A DNA stretch of 64,000 nt from Rheinheimera lutimaris (GTDB lineage Bacteria > Pseudomonadota > Gammaproteobacteria > Enterobacterales > Alteromonadaceae): the NCBI RefSeq assembly GCF_013283795.1, contig NZ_JABSOD010000009.1, positions 113,284 to 177,283 of the forward strand. The letters are read 5' to 3'. The position numbers were made by a program, and so were the translations under genes. This document shows, piece by piece, positions 45,942-56,349 of this stretch (position 1 is the first letter of the stretch; each line of letters begins with the position of its first letter). The notes beneath the pieces were generated by a model. It was not told the origin of the DNA, made no database searches, and saw only the letters and a list, made by a program, of their open reading frames with translations.

Positions 45942-46787
45942 ATGCAAGCCTTGCAATATGCACAGAATGTTGCAGACCTTTTCGCTTTGCCGGAAGGCTA
46001 CTTACGCGTTAAACAGTTAATGGACTCTGACACGGCCAGTCTGGACGAAGTCGCGGAAGTGATTTTGCTGGACCCGGTGCTAACCTCAAAGCTGTTAAAA
46101 CTGGCGAACAGTGCTATTTATAATTTGCCATATCAGGTTGAAAGCGTCAGCAAAGCGTTATTAGTATTGGGTAAAACCCAGGTGTATAACCTTGTATTGA
46201 GTATTGGTATAGCCTCGGCGTGCAGCAAGGTCGATACTGCAGCCATTGATTTGGAACGGTTTTGGGAGCAAAGCGTTAACGCGGCACTGATTGCGCAATT
46301 TTTGGCGCAGTGCTGTGGTTTAAAGCCGTCAGACCGGTTTTATGTCGCCGGCTTATTACACAATATCGGTGAAATGGTGGTGTTGCACCACAACTCGCAG
46401 CAAGCAAATCAGTGTCAAAATTACACTGCAGATGAATTGCCCTGGCAGATACAACAACAGGTGCTGGGCTTTACCTACGCCCGTTGCGGTGCCGAATTGC
46501 TGCATTTATGGCAATTACCTGACAGCATCGTTGAACCGATAGCATTACAACACAGCACTAGTTTCAGCCAACAGAACAAAGCGCAGTTAATTGTCTATTT
46601 AGCCGCGCGGTTGGCATTAACCAATCAACATCCCGAGTTGTACACCAGTAAGCAACTGGTCGATCCATTTGTTTTAGAGTTGCTGGAACTGAGCCAGCCT
46701 GACATTATCCGTGCTATCGATTTTTGTAACACTGAAGGTCTGTTTATCCTGTCTGTTTTAAACCCACGGATCAGCACTATCTATTAA
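45942..46787 (+). CDS. HDOD-domain signalling protein
   Basis: A 281-residue cytoplasmic protein consisting mainly of an HDOD domain. [15 protein letters not shown] and [24 protein letters not shown] near the start and [13 protein letters not shown] near residue 145 are diagnostic. HDOD proteins lack the metal-dependent phosphodiesterase site and act in regulatory networks. The start is an ATG with GGGAG upstream; a TTG 36 bases earlier is less likely. Confidence 0.85.
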   Translation: MQALQYAQNVADLFALPEGYLRVKQLMDSDTASLDEVAEVILLDPVLTSKLLKLANSAIYNLPYQVESVSKALLVLGKTQVYNLVLSIGIASACSKVDTAAIDLERFWEQSVNAALIAQFLAQCCGLKPSDRFYVAGLLHNIGEMVVLHHNSQQANQCQNYTADELPWQIQQQVLGFTYARCGAELLHLWQLPDSIVEPIALQHSTSFSQQNKAQLIVYLAARLALTNQHPELYTSKQLVDPFVLELLELSQPDIIRAIDFCNTEGLFILSVLNPRISTIY

Positions 46788-46794
46788 TCTTCTG

Positions 46795-46827
46795 TCAGTT
46801 AGTTGTCGCTATAGCACAGCTAACTGA
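46795..46827 (+). other. Strong stem-loop upstream of maeA
   Basis: TCAGTTAGTTGT and ACAGCTAACTGA pair over 12 bp with one G-U wobble and a 9-base loop. There is no T-run afterwards. It lies 8 bp after the HDOD stop and 19 bp before maeA, so it could be a weak terminator, an mRNA processing element or a regulator-binding palindrome. Confidence 0.5.
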
Positions 46828-46846
46828 TTATCGGGAATATCCATCC

Positions 46847-48541
46847 ATGAGTAGTCTTGTGAAAAAAACACCTTTATATACCGCCTATGCCGGCTCAGCC
46901 TTACTGGAAACACCGTTATTAAATAAAGGCAGTGCCTTTACTGCTGAAGAGCGGCTGGCGTTTAATTTAGCCGGGTTATTACCACCGCGCTACGAAACCA
47001 TTGAAGAGCAGGTAAGTCGTGCTTATATGCAATACAAGAGTTTCGATACTGCCATTAATAAACACATTTATCTGCGTGTTATTCAGGACAACAACGAAAC
47101 CTTGTTTTACCGCTTGTTGCAGCAACATCTGGAAGAGATGATCCCGATTATCTACACGCCAACGGTTGGTGATGCCTGTGAGCAGTTTTCCGATATTTAC
47201 CGCAGTGCCCGCGGTTTATTTATCAGTTATCAGGACAGGCATCAGTTGGATGACGTGTTGCGTAACGCGACCAAGCGCAAAGTGAAGGTAATTGTGGTTA
47301 CCGACGGTGAGCGGGTGCTGGGCCTGGGCGACCAGGGTATCGGCGGCATGGGAATTTCTATCGGCAAGCTGTCACTTTATACCGCCTGTGGCGGCATCAG
47401 TCCGGCTTATACCTTACCGGTAATGCTGGATGTGGGAACCAACAACGAAAAACTGCTGAATGACCCTATGTACATGGGACTGCGGCAAAAGCGGGTAAAC
47501 CAGGCTGAATACGACGAGTTTGTCGACTTGTTTATCAAGGCTGTCAAACGCCGCTGGCCGGAAGCGATTATTCAGTTTGAAGATTTTGCCCAGCCCAATG
47601 CTATGCCATTATTACAGCGTTATCGTGACCAGGTATGTTGTTTTAACGATGATATTCAGGGTACTGCAGCGGTAACGGTAGGCACCTTGCTGGCAGCGTG
47701 TCGCAGTAAAAACACGCGGTTATCAGAGCAAAAAGTGGTCTTTGTCGGCGCCGGCTCAGCCGGTTGTGGTATTGCTGAGCAAGTGATCAGCCAAATGGTG
47801 GCCGAGGGGCTCAGTGAAACACAGGCCCGTGCGCAGGTATATATGGTCGACCGCTTTGGTCTGCTTACCGACACTACCCCGGGGTTGCGGGACTTTCAGC
47901 AAGCATTAACACAATCGTCAGCTACGATTGCGCAGTGGAGTTACAGCAGTGAGTTTCCAAGTCTGCTGGATGTGATGAATTGCGCCCAACCGGGTATTTT
48001 AATCGGGGTATCCGGCCAGGCCGGTTTGTTTACTGAAGCGGTTGTTCGGGCGATGAAAAAGGGTTGTACCACACCGGTTATTTTCCCGCTGAGTAACCCG
48101 TCACGTCAGGTTGAAGCCACACCGGAGCAGGTAATTAACTGGACTGACGGCGATGTGATTATTGCCACCGGCAGTCCTTTTGCGCCGGTAGAGTTTAACG
48201 GTAAGCGTTATGCCATTGCGCAGTGTAACAACAGCTATATTTTCCCGGGCGTTGGGTTAGGCGTTATCGCCAGCAAAGCGCGGCTTATCAGCGACGAAAT
48301 GTTACGTGAGGCCAGTAAAACCCTGGCGGCAGCCTCGCCGAAAGCCAATAACGGCAGCGGTGGGTTATTACCGGCCTTTACTGAACTGGCAGCATTAAGC
48401 AAAGTGATTGCGTTTAATGTTGCTAAAGTGGCCATGCAACAAGGCCTGGCATTAGAGTTGGATGATGCGCAGCTGCAACAGAAAATAGACGATAATTTCT
48501 GGGTGCCGCAATACCGGCAATATAAACGCGTCAGTGCCTGA
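46847..48541 (+). CDS. maeA: NAD-dependent malic enzyme (MaeA/SfcA type)
   Basis: A 564-residue enzyme decarboxylating malate to pyruvate with NAD. Motifs are the N-terminal [50 protein letters not shown], the catalytic FEDFAQPNA / [12 protein letters not shown] segment and the dinucleotide-binding [13 protein letters not shown]. It feeds the pyruvate pool used with pyk and eda. Confidence 0.96.
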   Translation: MSSLVKKTPLYTAYAGSALLETPLLNKGSAFTAEERLAFNLAGLLPPRYETIEEQVSRAYMQYKSFDTAINKHIYLRVIQDNNETLFYRLLQQHLEEMIPIIYTPTVGDACEQFSDIYRSARGLFISYQDRHQLDDVLRNATKRKVKVIVVTDGERVLGLGDQGIGGMGISIGKLSLYTACGGISPAYTLPVMLDVGTNNEKLLNDPMYMGLRQKRVNQAEYDEFVDLFIKAVKRRWPEAIIQFEDFAQPNAMPLLQRYRDQVCCFNDDIQGTAAVTVGTLLAACRSKNTRLSEQKVVFVGAGSAGCGIAEQVISQMVAEGLSETQARAQVYMVDRFGLLTDTTPGLRDFQQALTQSSATIAQWSYSSEFPSLLDVMNCAQPGILIGVSGQAGLFTEAVVRAMKKGCTTPVIFPLSNPSRQVEATPEQVINWTDGDVIIATGSPFAPVEFNGKRYAIAQCNNSYIFPGVGLGVIASKARLISDEMLREASKTLAAASPKANNGSGGLLPAFTELAALSKVIAFNVAKVAMQQGLALELDDAQLQQKIDDNFWVPQYRQYKRVSA

Positions 48542-48635
48542 AATTAAATCTGCTTACAATTTGTTTTAGACTAATACACTGTGGGGCGGTAGGCTGTATT
48601 TTGGTAATAACCAAAAACAACAAGGACCTTGCACT

Positions 48636-50492
48636 ATGTATAAGTCTCTAATCGCTCTGGCTGTTGCCGGCATTGTTGCCGGCTGCAACCCGGCACCGGA
48701 TACCGCTACTGTCACCCCGGTTAATGCTGCGGCAGAGCAAACACAACAATCTGAAACTGCACGGCTTAACCAGTGGTTTGAAGTTAAATACGAAGAACAA
48801 TTACAACAAAGCCCGCTTCAAATGACCTTTCTGGGCCGCAAAGATAAGTACGACCAGGTTGATGACACCTCAATAGCAGCAGAAGATGAACAGATAGCCT
48901 GGCTGGCCGCCACCGTTGCTGAACTGAAAAGCAGTTTTGACTACAATAAGCTGGATCTTGAGGCACAAACCTCATATGACGTTTGGGTATACCAATACGA
49001 GCAGGCTAAAGAGGGCGTAGCCTTTCGCAAAAACGGCTATGTGTTTACCCAAATGCAGGGTATTCATGCCATGCTGCCGCAGATCATGATTAACTTTCAT
49101 AAAGTAGACACTGCTGAAGACATGCAGGCCTATGTTAAGCGTATTGAAGGTATCAGCCGTGCAATAACGCAGTTGTTAGAGCGGGCACAAGCCAATGCTG
49201 AGCACGACGTGCGGCCTCCGCGGTTTGCTTATGACGGCGTATTGCAGCAAATTACTAATTTAATTAATGGCGCACCTTTTACTGAGTCAGAGCAGGATAT
49301 CCCGCTGTGGAGTGATGCCAAAGGCAAAATTGACGCCCTGGTCAAAGCCGACAAACTCACCGACGAGCAGGCCAAACAGTTAGCAGCGGACACTCAAACG
49401 GCATTGCAAAACCACTTTTTACCGGCTTATACCGCATTAAAGCAATGGTTAGAGCAGGACATCGGTAACACTGATGAAATTGCTACCGGGGTAGGCAAGC
49501 AAAAAGATGGTACCGATTATTACAACTACCGGTTAAAAGTATCCACCACTACAGATCTGACCGCAGAGCAAATTCACCAAATTGGTTTAGACGAAGTTGA
49601 GCGTTTAACCAAAGAGATGATCGCCATTAAAGATCAGGTGGGCTTTAAAGGCGACTTAGCCGCGTTTTTTAAATTTATTAAAGATGATGATCAGTTCTAT
49701 TATCCGGAAACCGACGAAGGCCGTGAAGGCTACCTGGAAGACTCACGCCAATATCTGGCCTTTATCAATGAGCAACTGCCGAAGTATTTCGGCATTTTGC
49801 CCAAGGCCGACTTAATCGTAAAACGGGTAGAACCGTTTCGTGAACAACCCGGCGCCGCCCAGCATTATTTCCCGGGCACACCGGATGGCGCGCGGCCCGG
49901 CATTTACTATGCGCATTTATCTGATATGCGCTCTATGCCGAAAAATGAAATGGAAGCCATTGCTTATCATGAAGGCAACCCCGGCCACCATATGCAAATT
50001 TCGATTGCGCAGGAGCTAACCACAGTACCGACTTTCCGCACTCAGGCCGGCTTTACCGCTTACTCTGAGGGCTGGGCGCTGTATTCCGAGCTGCTGGCCA
50101 AAGAAATGGGCGCCTATCAAAACCCGTATTCTGATTTTGGCCGCTTAATCACCGAGATGTGGCGTGCGGTGCGGTTGGTGGTAGATACCGGCTTACACAG
50201 CAAAGGCTGGAATGAGCAACAGGCGATAGACTACTTTATGGAAAAAACACCGATTGCTCAGGGTGCGGTTATTTCTGAAGTGCGTCGTTATATTGTTTGG
50301 CCGGGCCAGGCAACGGCATACAAAATCGGCATGATTAAAATTCAGCAATTACGCAGCAAAGCTGAAACTGAACTGGGCGATAAATTTGATATCCGCGCCT
50401 TTCATGACACCGTGCTCGGCGGCGGTGCCTTGCCGCTAAGCGTGCTGGAAAAACGGGTAAATAATTGGATAAACAGTGTAAAAGCAGCGTAA
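48636..50492 (+). CDS. DUF885-family lipoprotein, putative metallopeptidase
   Basis: A 618-residue exported lipoprotein. The signal peptide ends in the lipobox VAGC with Cys17. The rest is a single DUF885 domain: an N-terminal helical region, then the zinc-site motif YHEGNPGHHMQI near residue 446 and a late GWALYSELLAKEMG carrying the probable third ligand. Family members resemble M2/M3-type peptidases. Residue +2 after the Cys is Asn, so outer-membrane sorting is likely. Confidence 0.88.
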   Translation: MYKSLIALAVAGIVAGCNPAPDTATVTPVNAAAEQTQQSETARLNQWFEVKYEEQLQQSPLQMTFLGRKDKYDQVDDTSIAAEDEQIAWLAATVAELKSSFDYNKLDLEAQTSYDVWVYQYEQAKEGVAFRKNGYVFTQMQGIHAMLPQIMINFHKVDTAEDMQAYVKRIEGISRAITQLLERAQANAEHDVRPPRFAYDGVLQQITNLINGAPFTESEQDIPLWSDAKGKIDALVKADKLTDEQAKQLAADTQTALQNHFLPAYTALKQWLEQDIGNTDEIATGVGKQKDGTDYYNYRLKVSTTTDLTAEQIHQIGLDEVERLTKEMIAIKDQVGFKGDLAAFFKFIKDDDQFYYPETDEGREGYLEDSRQYLAFINEQLPKYFGILPKADLIVKRVEPFREQPGAAQHYFPGTPDGARPGIYYAHLSDMRSMPKNEMEAIAYHEGNPGHHMQISIAQELTTVPTFRTQAGFTAYSEGWALYSELLAKEMGAYQNPYSDFGRLITEMWRAVRLVVDTGLHSKGWNEQQAIDYFMEKTPIAQGAVISEVRRYIVWPGQATAYKIGMIKIQQLRSKAETELGDKFDIRAFHDTVLGGGALPLSVLEKRVNNWINSVKAA

Positions 50493-50545
50493 TTCATAGC
50501 GTTTGCCATAAGCAGGCACCCTAAACGGTAGCCTGACCTTTTATA

Positions 50546-50578
50546 AAGGCTGTTCATCGTGTATGAGCAGCCTTTTTT
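50546..50578 (+). terminator. Rho-independent terminator after the DUF885 gene
   Basis: AAGGCTG(T)TCA pairs with TGAGCAGCCTT around a 7-base loop and is followed by six Ts. The rest of the 231-bp gap to the efflux operon shows no gene. Confidence 0.85.
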
Positions 50579-50723
50579 GATCGTGCCGGCGCTAAAGCCG
50601 TATATTAGCTACATGCTAAAGCTCTGCGCCGGGTAAACGTATGGTAAATATCGTTGATAGGCCAAAGCGAACATCCGTATAGTAAGCCGCGAAAACATAA
50701 CCAGCTAAGTTAAAGGACTTTAA

Positions 50724-51779
50724 ATGACGTTGATACGCCAAACCGCCTGGCTTTGTGCCCTGTTAACACTAACGCCGTTGCAGGCGCAAGTTGCCGGCTC
50801 CGGCCGTGCCGCGCAGGTAATTACCACACCGGTTAGTTTTGAGCAGCAAATCAGCCGGGTAGAGGCGGTAGGTACCGCAGAAGCGGTGCAGTCAGTGGTG
50901 GTGTATCCGGCGGTAGGCGATAAAGTTACCGCGGTAAATTTTGTGCCGGGCCAATATGTAGAACGTGGTGATATTTTGCTGCAACTGGACTCCAGGCGCC
51001 AGCAAGTTGCGCTGGACCGGGCCAGTATTCAATTGGCTGATGCGCAGCGCACTCTTACCAGGCTGCAGGAAAGTCGCAAGCGCGGCGCTATTGCCCAGAG
51101 CGAGCTGGACGACGCTATAACAGCCAGAGACCTGATACAAGTGCAACTGGCTGAAGCAAAAACAGAGCTGGAAGACAGAACAGTGCGGGCGCCGTTTGCC
51201 GGCGTTGTCGGCCTGACTGACATTGAACAGGGCGATCGGATTAATCAGCAAAGCGCCATTACCACTATCGATAACCGTAAACAGCTGTTTATTAACTTTA
51301 GTGCGCCTGAAGCGGCTTTAGCTATTTTGCAAGGTAATGCCAGTGTTGAGCTGGAACCCTGGCAAGCAGCTGGGCAACGTATTCGCGCTGATATTCAGCA
51401 AGTTGACTCGCGCATCGACAGCCTTAACCGCAGCATCCGCGTGCGGGCGTTACTGCATAACGAAGAGGATTTATACCGGCCCGGCATGAGCTTTCGGGTA
51501 ATACTGCAATTGGCCGGACAAGAATATGCAGTGATACCTGAAGCCGCTTTACTGTGGGGCGCTACCAGTGCTTATGTATGGCTGGCCGATAATGGCACAG
51601 CAAAACGGGTCGATGTACAAATTCGCCAGCGTTTAAGCGGCCGCTTACTGGTATCCGGTGCGCTGAGCGCGGGAGATGAGTTGATTATCGAGGGGGTACA
51701 AACGCTGCGTGAGGGCCAGGCAGTAAATGCGGTGTTGTCAGCAGAGTCGCTTACTGCAGCCAGGGAACGCAGCTTATGA
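50724..51779 (+). CDS. RND efflux periplasmic adaptor (membrane fusion protein)
   Basis: A 351-residue HlyD-type adaptor with a signal peptide (LCALLTLTPLQAQ). It has a first lipoyl half (VYPAVGDKVTAVNFVPGQYVERGDILLQLD), a coiled-coil hairpin (residues 95-145), a second lipoyl half (VRAPFAGVVGLTDIEQGDRI) and a beta-barrel plus membrane-proximal domain. It links the inner-membrane pump to an outer-membrane channel that is not encoded here. It overlaps the pump gene by 4 bp. Confidence 0.93.
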   Translation: MTLIRQTAWLCALLTLTPLQAQVAGSGRAAQVITTPVSFEQQISRVEAVGTAEAVQSVVVYPAVGDKVTAVNFVPGQYVERGDILLQLDSRRQQVALDRASIQLADAQRTLTRLQESRKRGAIAQSELDDAITARDLIQVQLAEAKTELEDRTVRAPFAGVVGLTDIEQGDRINQQSAITTIDNRKQLFINFSAPEAALAILQGNASVELEPWQAAGQRIRADIQQVDSRIDSLNRSIRVRALLHNEEDLYRPGMSFRVILQLAGQEYAVIPEAALLWGATSAYVWLADNGTAKRVDVQIRQRLSGRLLVSGALSAGDELIIEGVQTLREGQAVNAVLSAESLTAARERSL

Positions 51780-54700
51780 GCCGGCCGTTACCACAAAACG
51801 ATTTACCTTCGCTGTCTATCCGCCGCCCGGTACTGATTGTTGTACTTAATTTACTGATTATTATTGCCGGTTTTGCCGCGCTTAATGCCATTGAAGTACG
51901 TGAACTACCCGATGTTGACCGGCCTATAGTGTCAGTTACGGCATCGTTTCCCGGCGGCTCACCGGAAACCGTTGATACCGAAGTCACCAGCAAACTGGAA
52001 GGCGCGGTAGCCCGCGTTAGCGGCGTTAAATCGATTAATGCCTCCAGTGAAGAAGGCAGCTCACGGGTACGGGTTGAGTTTCGTCCGGGCATAAACCTCG
52101 ATGATGCCGCCAACGAAACCCGTGAGGCTGTCAGCCGCGTGCAACGCGAACTTCCTGAAGCTGTTGAAAGGCTGGCCATTATCAAAGCAGACAATGATGC
52201 TGAAGCGGTGGTGAGCCTGGCAGTATCAAGCGAAACGCTGGATTTGGAAACCCTGACCGAACGGGTAGAAACCGATTTGGCCCCGTTGTTTTTAAGCATT
52301 CCCGGCGTAGCCGATGTGCGGCTGAACGGCGATCGTGAACGGGTACTGCGGGTCGTGCTTGATCCACTGCGCCTGACCAGTTTTAATCTGGCGGTAACGG
52401 ATGTTGCGGCCGCACTGCGTCAAGCGCCGTTTGACGTGCCGGCCGGCAGCATGAAATCTACCGATCAGCAGTTGATTGTGCGTGCTGATGCAACGTCTGT
52501 CAGCGCTGAGCAGGTTAGCGATATTATTATCAGTGGTAATACCCGTGTCGGTGATGTGGCCACGGTGTATTTTAGCCCGGCTGACGCGCAAAGCCTGGTG
52601 CGATTGGATGGCAAGCCGGTAATAGGTTTGGGCGTGATCCGCCAGGCACGGTCTAATACTATTGAAATATCCGATGAAGTTTTAGCAATGGTAAAGCACC
52701 TGGAAAGCCGCTTTCCCGAGCTGCAAATCCAGGTAACTTCGGATGATGCCGAATTTATCCGTGGTTCGGTAAAAGAGGTTATCACCTCATTATTGCTGAC
52801 CATTGCGCTGGTTGTTGCCACGCTGTGGCTGTTTATCGGCTCCGGCCGCGCCACTATAGTACCGGCCTTATCGATACCGGTGTCCCTGATAGGTGCGCTG
52901 GCAGCCATTTGGTTAATGGGCTTCTCGATTAATATTCTGACCTTACTGGCGCTGGTGTTGGCCACCGGTTTAATTGTAGATGACGCCATTGTGGTTACGG
53001 AAAATATTCAGCGCCGGCGCAGTATGGGCCTGGGCGCGCGGGCTGCCGCAGTTATCGGTACCCGCGAAGTATTTTTTGCCGTGGTGGCCACCACGGCGGT
53101 GTTGGTGGCGGTATTTGTGCCGATTGCCTTTTTGCCATCAACGGCGGGGCGCTTATTCCGTGAGTTCGGTGGTGTGCTGGCCATAGCAGTGATTATTTCT
53201 TCTTTTGTGGCCTTATCGCTGGTGCCGGCTTTAACTGCCCGGCTGCCGCTGAAACAACACAGCCGCAATAAGTTTGCCGGCATTGGTAACAGCGTATTGG
53301 CCGGTTACCGGCGCAGCTTGCATGTTGCGCTGGATAAAGCCTGGTGGGTGTTTATCGCCAGCCTGGTGGCGGCTGTCGCAGCGATAAGCCTGTATACCGT
53401 GTTGGATAATGAACTGATGCCGGCGGAAGATCGCGGCAGTATCCGTATTTTTGCCCGCGGTCCGGATGGGGTCGGCTTAAACTTTATGGACCGCCAGGCT
53501 GACAAAATGGAAGATATTTTATTGCCTTACGTTAACGGCGGTAATATCGACTCCATCTACACCGTGGTGGGCCAATGGGACCCCAATTTAGTGTTTATTA
53601 CCGTGCCGTTAAAAAACTGGAGCGAGCGCGACGCCTCACAACAAGAGATTATCAACCAAATCAGTGGTCCGCTGGCGGCTATCCCCGGGGCGCCGGCACG
53701 GGCTTTTGGCTCAAACAGCCTGAATTTGCGCGGTCAGGGCGGTGGTCTTGAGCTGGCTCTTACCGGTGAAAGTTATGCCGGTATTTTTGCTGCAGCCCAG
53801 GCGTTTTCTAAGGTGATACAACAGCAATTGCCGGAACTTGGCATGCCGCGAATTTCATATCAGCCAACTCAACCACAGTTACGGGTGAATATAGACCGGC
53901 GTCGCGCAGAAGAGTTGGGGGTGCCTTTATCCGATATAGCTGCGACCTTACGGGTTGCCATTAATGGTGATGATTTAGCGGATCTTAACGTAGGCGATCA
54001 GGCCATCCCCGTTATTCTTCAGGCTAACACGACACAGGTTAAAGATCCGACCGACCTGGCGAATTTGTATGTCGGCTCAAACAACGGCAGTTTAGTGCCG
54101 TTATCCAGCCTGGCCTACATTTCAGAAGAGGGCGTAGCCGCTGAGCTTGAGCGTCAGGCACAGCGCCGTGCTATCGAGATGGAAATGCAATTGCCGGCCG
54201 GGCTGTCTATTCAGCAGGTGGTAGAACAATTGCGTGCCCTGGCAGAGCAACATTTACCGGCCAATATTGGTTTGGTGTTTTTAGGCGAAGCGCAAACCTT
54301 TGAAGAGACCGCCCGCGAAGTCACGCTAACCTACGTGCTGGCGTTTATTATTGTACTGCTGGTGTTAGCGGCGCAGTTTGAAAGCCTGAACAGTGCAGTA
54401 GTAGTAATGGCTACCGTACCCTTTGGTATTGCTGCAGCCTTGTTTGCCCTGTTTTTAACCGGCACCTCTATCAATATTTACTCGCAAATCGGCCTGGTGA
54501 TGCTGATAGGTTTGTTGGCAAAAAATGCTATTCTGCTGGTCGAATTTGCCGACCAACTGCGCGACCAGGGTTATAAAGTACGCGAAGCAGTAGAACAAGC
54601 CGCTGCCATCCGCTTAAGGCCGATTATTATGACGTTGTTATCTACCTTGCTTGGCGGTCTGCCGTTAATTTTATCCAGCGGCGCCGGCGCCGAAGCCCGC

Positions 54701-54871
54701 AATGCTATTGGCTGGGTGGTTTTTGGCGGCCTGGGCATTGCGGTGGTGTTTACGCTGTATTTAACCCCGGTGCTGTATCTGGCGCTGGCCCGGTTTGCTA
54801 AGCCGCGGGCAGATGAAACCACACGCTTGCAAACCGAGTTAGACCAGGCGGAGCAATTAGAGCAAGCTTAA
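51776..54871 (+). CDS. RND-family efflux pump, HAE1 type
   Basis: A 1031-residue inner-membrane proton-drug antiporter with twelve membrane helices and two large periplasmic loops. The proton-relay aspartates are in ATGLIVDDAIVVTEN (Asp402, Asp403). The N-terminus LSIRRPVLIVVLNLLIIIAGFAAL and FPGGSPETVDTEVTSKLE are typical. It is coupled to the adaptor by an ATGA overlap. Substrates cannot be read from the sequence. Confidence 0.95.
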   Translation: MSRPLPQNDLPSLSIRRPVLIVVLNLLIIIAGFAALNAIEVRELPDVDRPIVSVTASFPGGSPETVDTEVTSKLEGAVARVSGVKSINASSEEGSSRVRVEFRPGINLDDAANETREAVSRVQRELPEAVERLAIIKADNDAEAVVSLAVSSETLDLETLTERVETDLAPLFLSIPGVADVRLNGDRERVLRVVLDPLRLTSFNLAVTDVAAALRQAPFDVPAGSMKSTDQQLIVRADATSVSAEQVSDIIISGNTRVGDVATVYFSPADAQSLVRLDGKPVIGLGVIRQARSNTIEISDEVLAMVKHLESRFPELQIQVTSDDAEFIRGSVKEVITSLLLTIALVVATLWLFIGSGRATIVPALSIPVSLIGALAAIWLMGFSINILTLLALVLATGLIVDDAIVVTENIQRRRSMGLGARAAAVIGTREVFFAVVATTAVLVAVFVPIAFLPSTAGRLFREFGGVLAIAVIISSFVALSLVPALTARLPLKQHSRNKFAGIGNSVLAGYRRSLHVALDKAWWVFIASLVAAVAAISLYTVLDNELMPAEDRGSIRIFARGPDGVGLNFMDRQADKMEDILLPYVNGGNIDSIYTVVGQWDPNLVFITVPLKNWSERDASQQEIINQISGPLAAIPGAPARAFGSNSLNLRGQGGGLELALTGESYAGIFAAAQAFSKVIQQQLPELGMPRISYQPTQPQLRVNIDRRRAEELGVPLSDIAATLRVAINGDDLADLNVGDQAIPVILQANTTQVKDPTDLANLYVGSNNGSLVPLSSLAYISEEGVAAELERQAQRRAIEMEMQLPAGLSIQQVVEQLRALAEQHLPANIGLVFLGEAQTFEETAREVTLTYVLAFIIVLLVLAAQFESLNSAVVVMATVPFGIAAALFALFLTGTSINIYSQIGLVMLIGLLAKNAILLVEFADQLRDQGYKVREAVEQAAAIRLRPIIMTLLSTLLGGLPLILSSGAGAEARNAIGWVVFGGLGIAVVFTLYLTPVLYLALARFAKPRADETTRLQTELDQAEQLEQA

Positions 54872-54884
54872 GGAGAATATTATT
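54870..54884 (+). promoter_or_regulatory. Ribosome binding site and ATT start of the RNase J-like gene
   Basis: AAGGAG (54870-54875) is followed after six bases by ATT (54882-54884), the start codon I infer. The frame between an upstream in-frame TAG (54858) and the internal ATG at 54963 contains no ATG, GTG or TTG, yet it encodes the essential family motif PLGGTGEIGMN. Confidence 0.65.
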
Positions 54885-56264
54885 AACAGCATAAGTGCAG
54901 CGGCAACGCCGGGTGAGGCAGACTTATGGTTTCTGCCGCTTGGCGGTACCGGCGAAATAGGCATGAACCTGAATTTGTATGGTCATGCCGGCCGCTGGCT
55001 GATGGTGGATTGCGGTGTAACCTTTAACAGCCCGCTGGCACCGCAGCGCGATGGCACAGAAAATGTTATGCAAGCTGAAGTATTGGCGGCTGATCCGGGC
55101 TTTATCAGTGCGCAAAAAGAAAACTTATGCGGCATTGTTATTACCCATGCGCATGAAGATCATATCGGTGCCTTGCCACAATTGTGGCCACGCTTTAACT
55201 GCCCGGTGTATACCACGCCCTTTACCGCGGAAATATTGCGCCGCAAACTGGCCGGCACCGGCTTGCTGGATAAAATGCCGCTGATAGAGATAGCAAGCGG
55301 GGCCACGCTGAATGTCGGCCCGTTTTGTTTGCATTGGCTGGCAATTACCCACTCTATTCCTGAGCCGCATGCGCTGCTGATTAAAACGGCTGCCGGCAAC
55401 GTATTTCATACCGCAGACTGGAAAATGGATGCCGGCCCCATTGTTGGCCGTGCCTTTAAAGATGCAGTATTTAAACGACTGGTACAGCACAATATTACCG
55501 CTATGGTGTGCGATTCCACCAATGCGCTGCGCGACGGGTTTTCTGTCTCAGAAACAGACTGCGCGGCGGCATTGCATCAGGTGATCAAGGCGGCAAGCGG
55601 CAGAGTGGTGGTTAGCGGCTTTAGCTCCAATGTTGGCCGGCTTATTTCACTGGCGCGCATTGCGGCAAAAACCGGTCGTTACCTGGCACTGCTTGGCCGT
55701 TCGCTGAATAATATGGTAGGCGCCGCCCGTGCTACCGGTTACTGGCCGGATGAACTTACCGTGGTAGACGCGGCGCATATTGGTTATCTGCCCAAAGAAG
55801 AAGTACTGGTTATTGCCACCGGCTCCCAGGGCGAACCGCGGGCTGCCCTTAGCCGGCTGGCAGATGATAACCATCCGCTGTTGTTACTGGAGCAGGGAGA
55901 TTTGGTCATTTTCAGTTCTATCATCATTCCCGGCAATGAAATGCTGATCAGCCGGTTGGTAGAGAAGTTTCATGCCCGCAAAATTCAAACCTTACAAAGC
56001 CACGATACTGAGCTGCCGGTGCATGTATCAGGACACCCGAACCGCGGTGAGCTGGATTTACTGTATCGTTGGGTACAGCCACAAATCGCGGTACCGGTGC
56101 ATGGCGAGGCAGCGCACTTAGCGGCTAATGCGGCAGTCGCCAAAGCTGCCGGCGTGCCGCAGCAGCTTACCGGTTTAAACGGCGATTTATTTGTGCTGGC
56201 ACCGACACCGCGCCTATGGCCGGGGTTTACCAAGGCAGGGCGCATTGCTATACAACAACACTGA
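54882..56264 (+). CDS. RNase J-like metallo-beta-lactamase-fold hydrolase
   Basis: About 460 residues resembling RNase J but without its C-terminal domain. The N-terminal LPLGGTGEIGMNLNLYGH, the HAHEDHIGAL metal motif, FHTADWKMD, the beta-CASP motif VHVSGHPNRGE and a late PVHGEAAHL histidine are all present. The function is presumed to be RNA processing, though some relatives are uncharacterised hydrolases. Starting at the first ATG (54963) would delete the conserved PLGGTGEIG motif, so I extend to an ATT with a good ribosome site 10 bp after the RND stop. This would be a rare start codon. Confidence 0.8.
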   Translation: MNSISAAATPGEADLWFLPLGGTGEIGMNLNLYGHAGRWLMVDCGVTFNSPLAPQRDGTENVMQAEVLAADPGFISAQKENLCGIVITHAHEDHIGALPQLWPRFNCPVYTTPFTAEILRRKLAGTGLLDKMPLIEIASGATLNVGPFCLHWLAITHSIPEPHALLIKTAAGNVFHTADWKMDAGPIVGRAFKDAVFKRLVQHNITAMVCDSTNALRDGFSVSETDCAAALHQVIKAASGRVVVSGFSSNVGRLISLARIAAKTGRYLALLGRSLNNMVGAARATGYWPDELTVVDAAHIGYLPKEEVLVIATGSQGEPRAALSRLADDNHPLLLLEQGDLVIFSSIIIPGNEMLISRLVEKFHARKIQTLQSHDTELPVHVSGHPNRGELDLLYRWVQPQIAVPVHGEAAHLAANAAVAKAAGVPQQLTGLNGDLFVLAPTPRLWPGFTKAGRIAIQQH

Positions 56265-56349
56265 GCTTAACAGCGAAAACTTACGTAATCACAGGTAGTT
56301 TTGTTAAATAAACCTATGTTGAGTAGTGGTCATATTATTGCAGGTGGTT

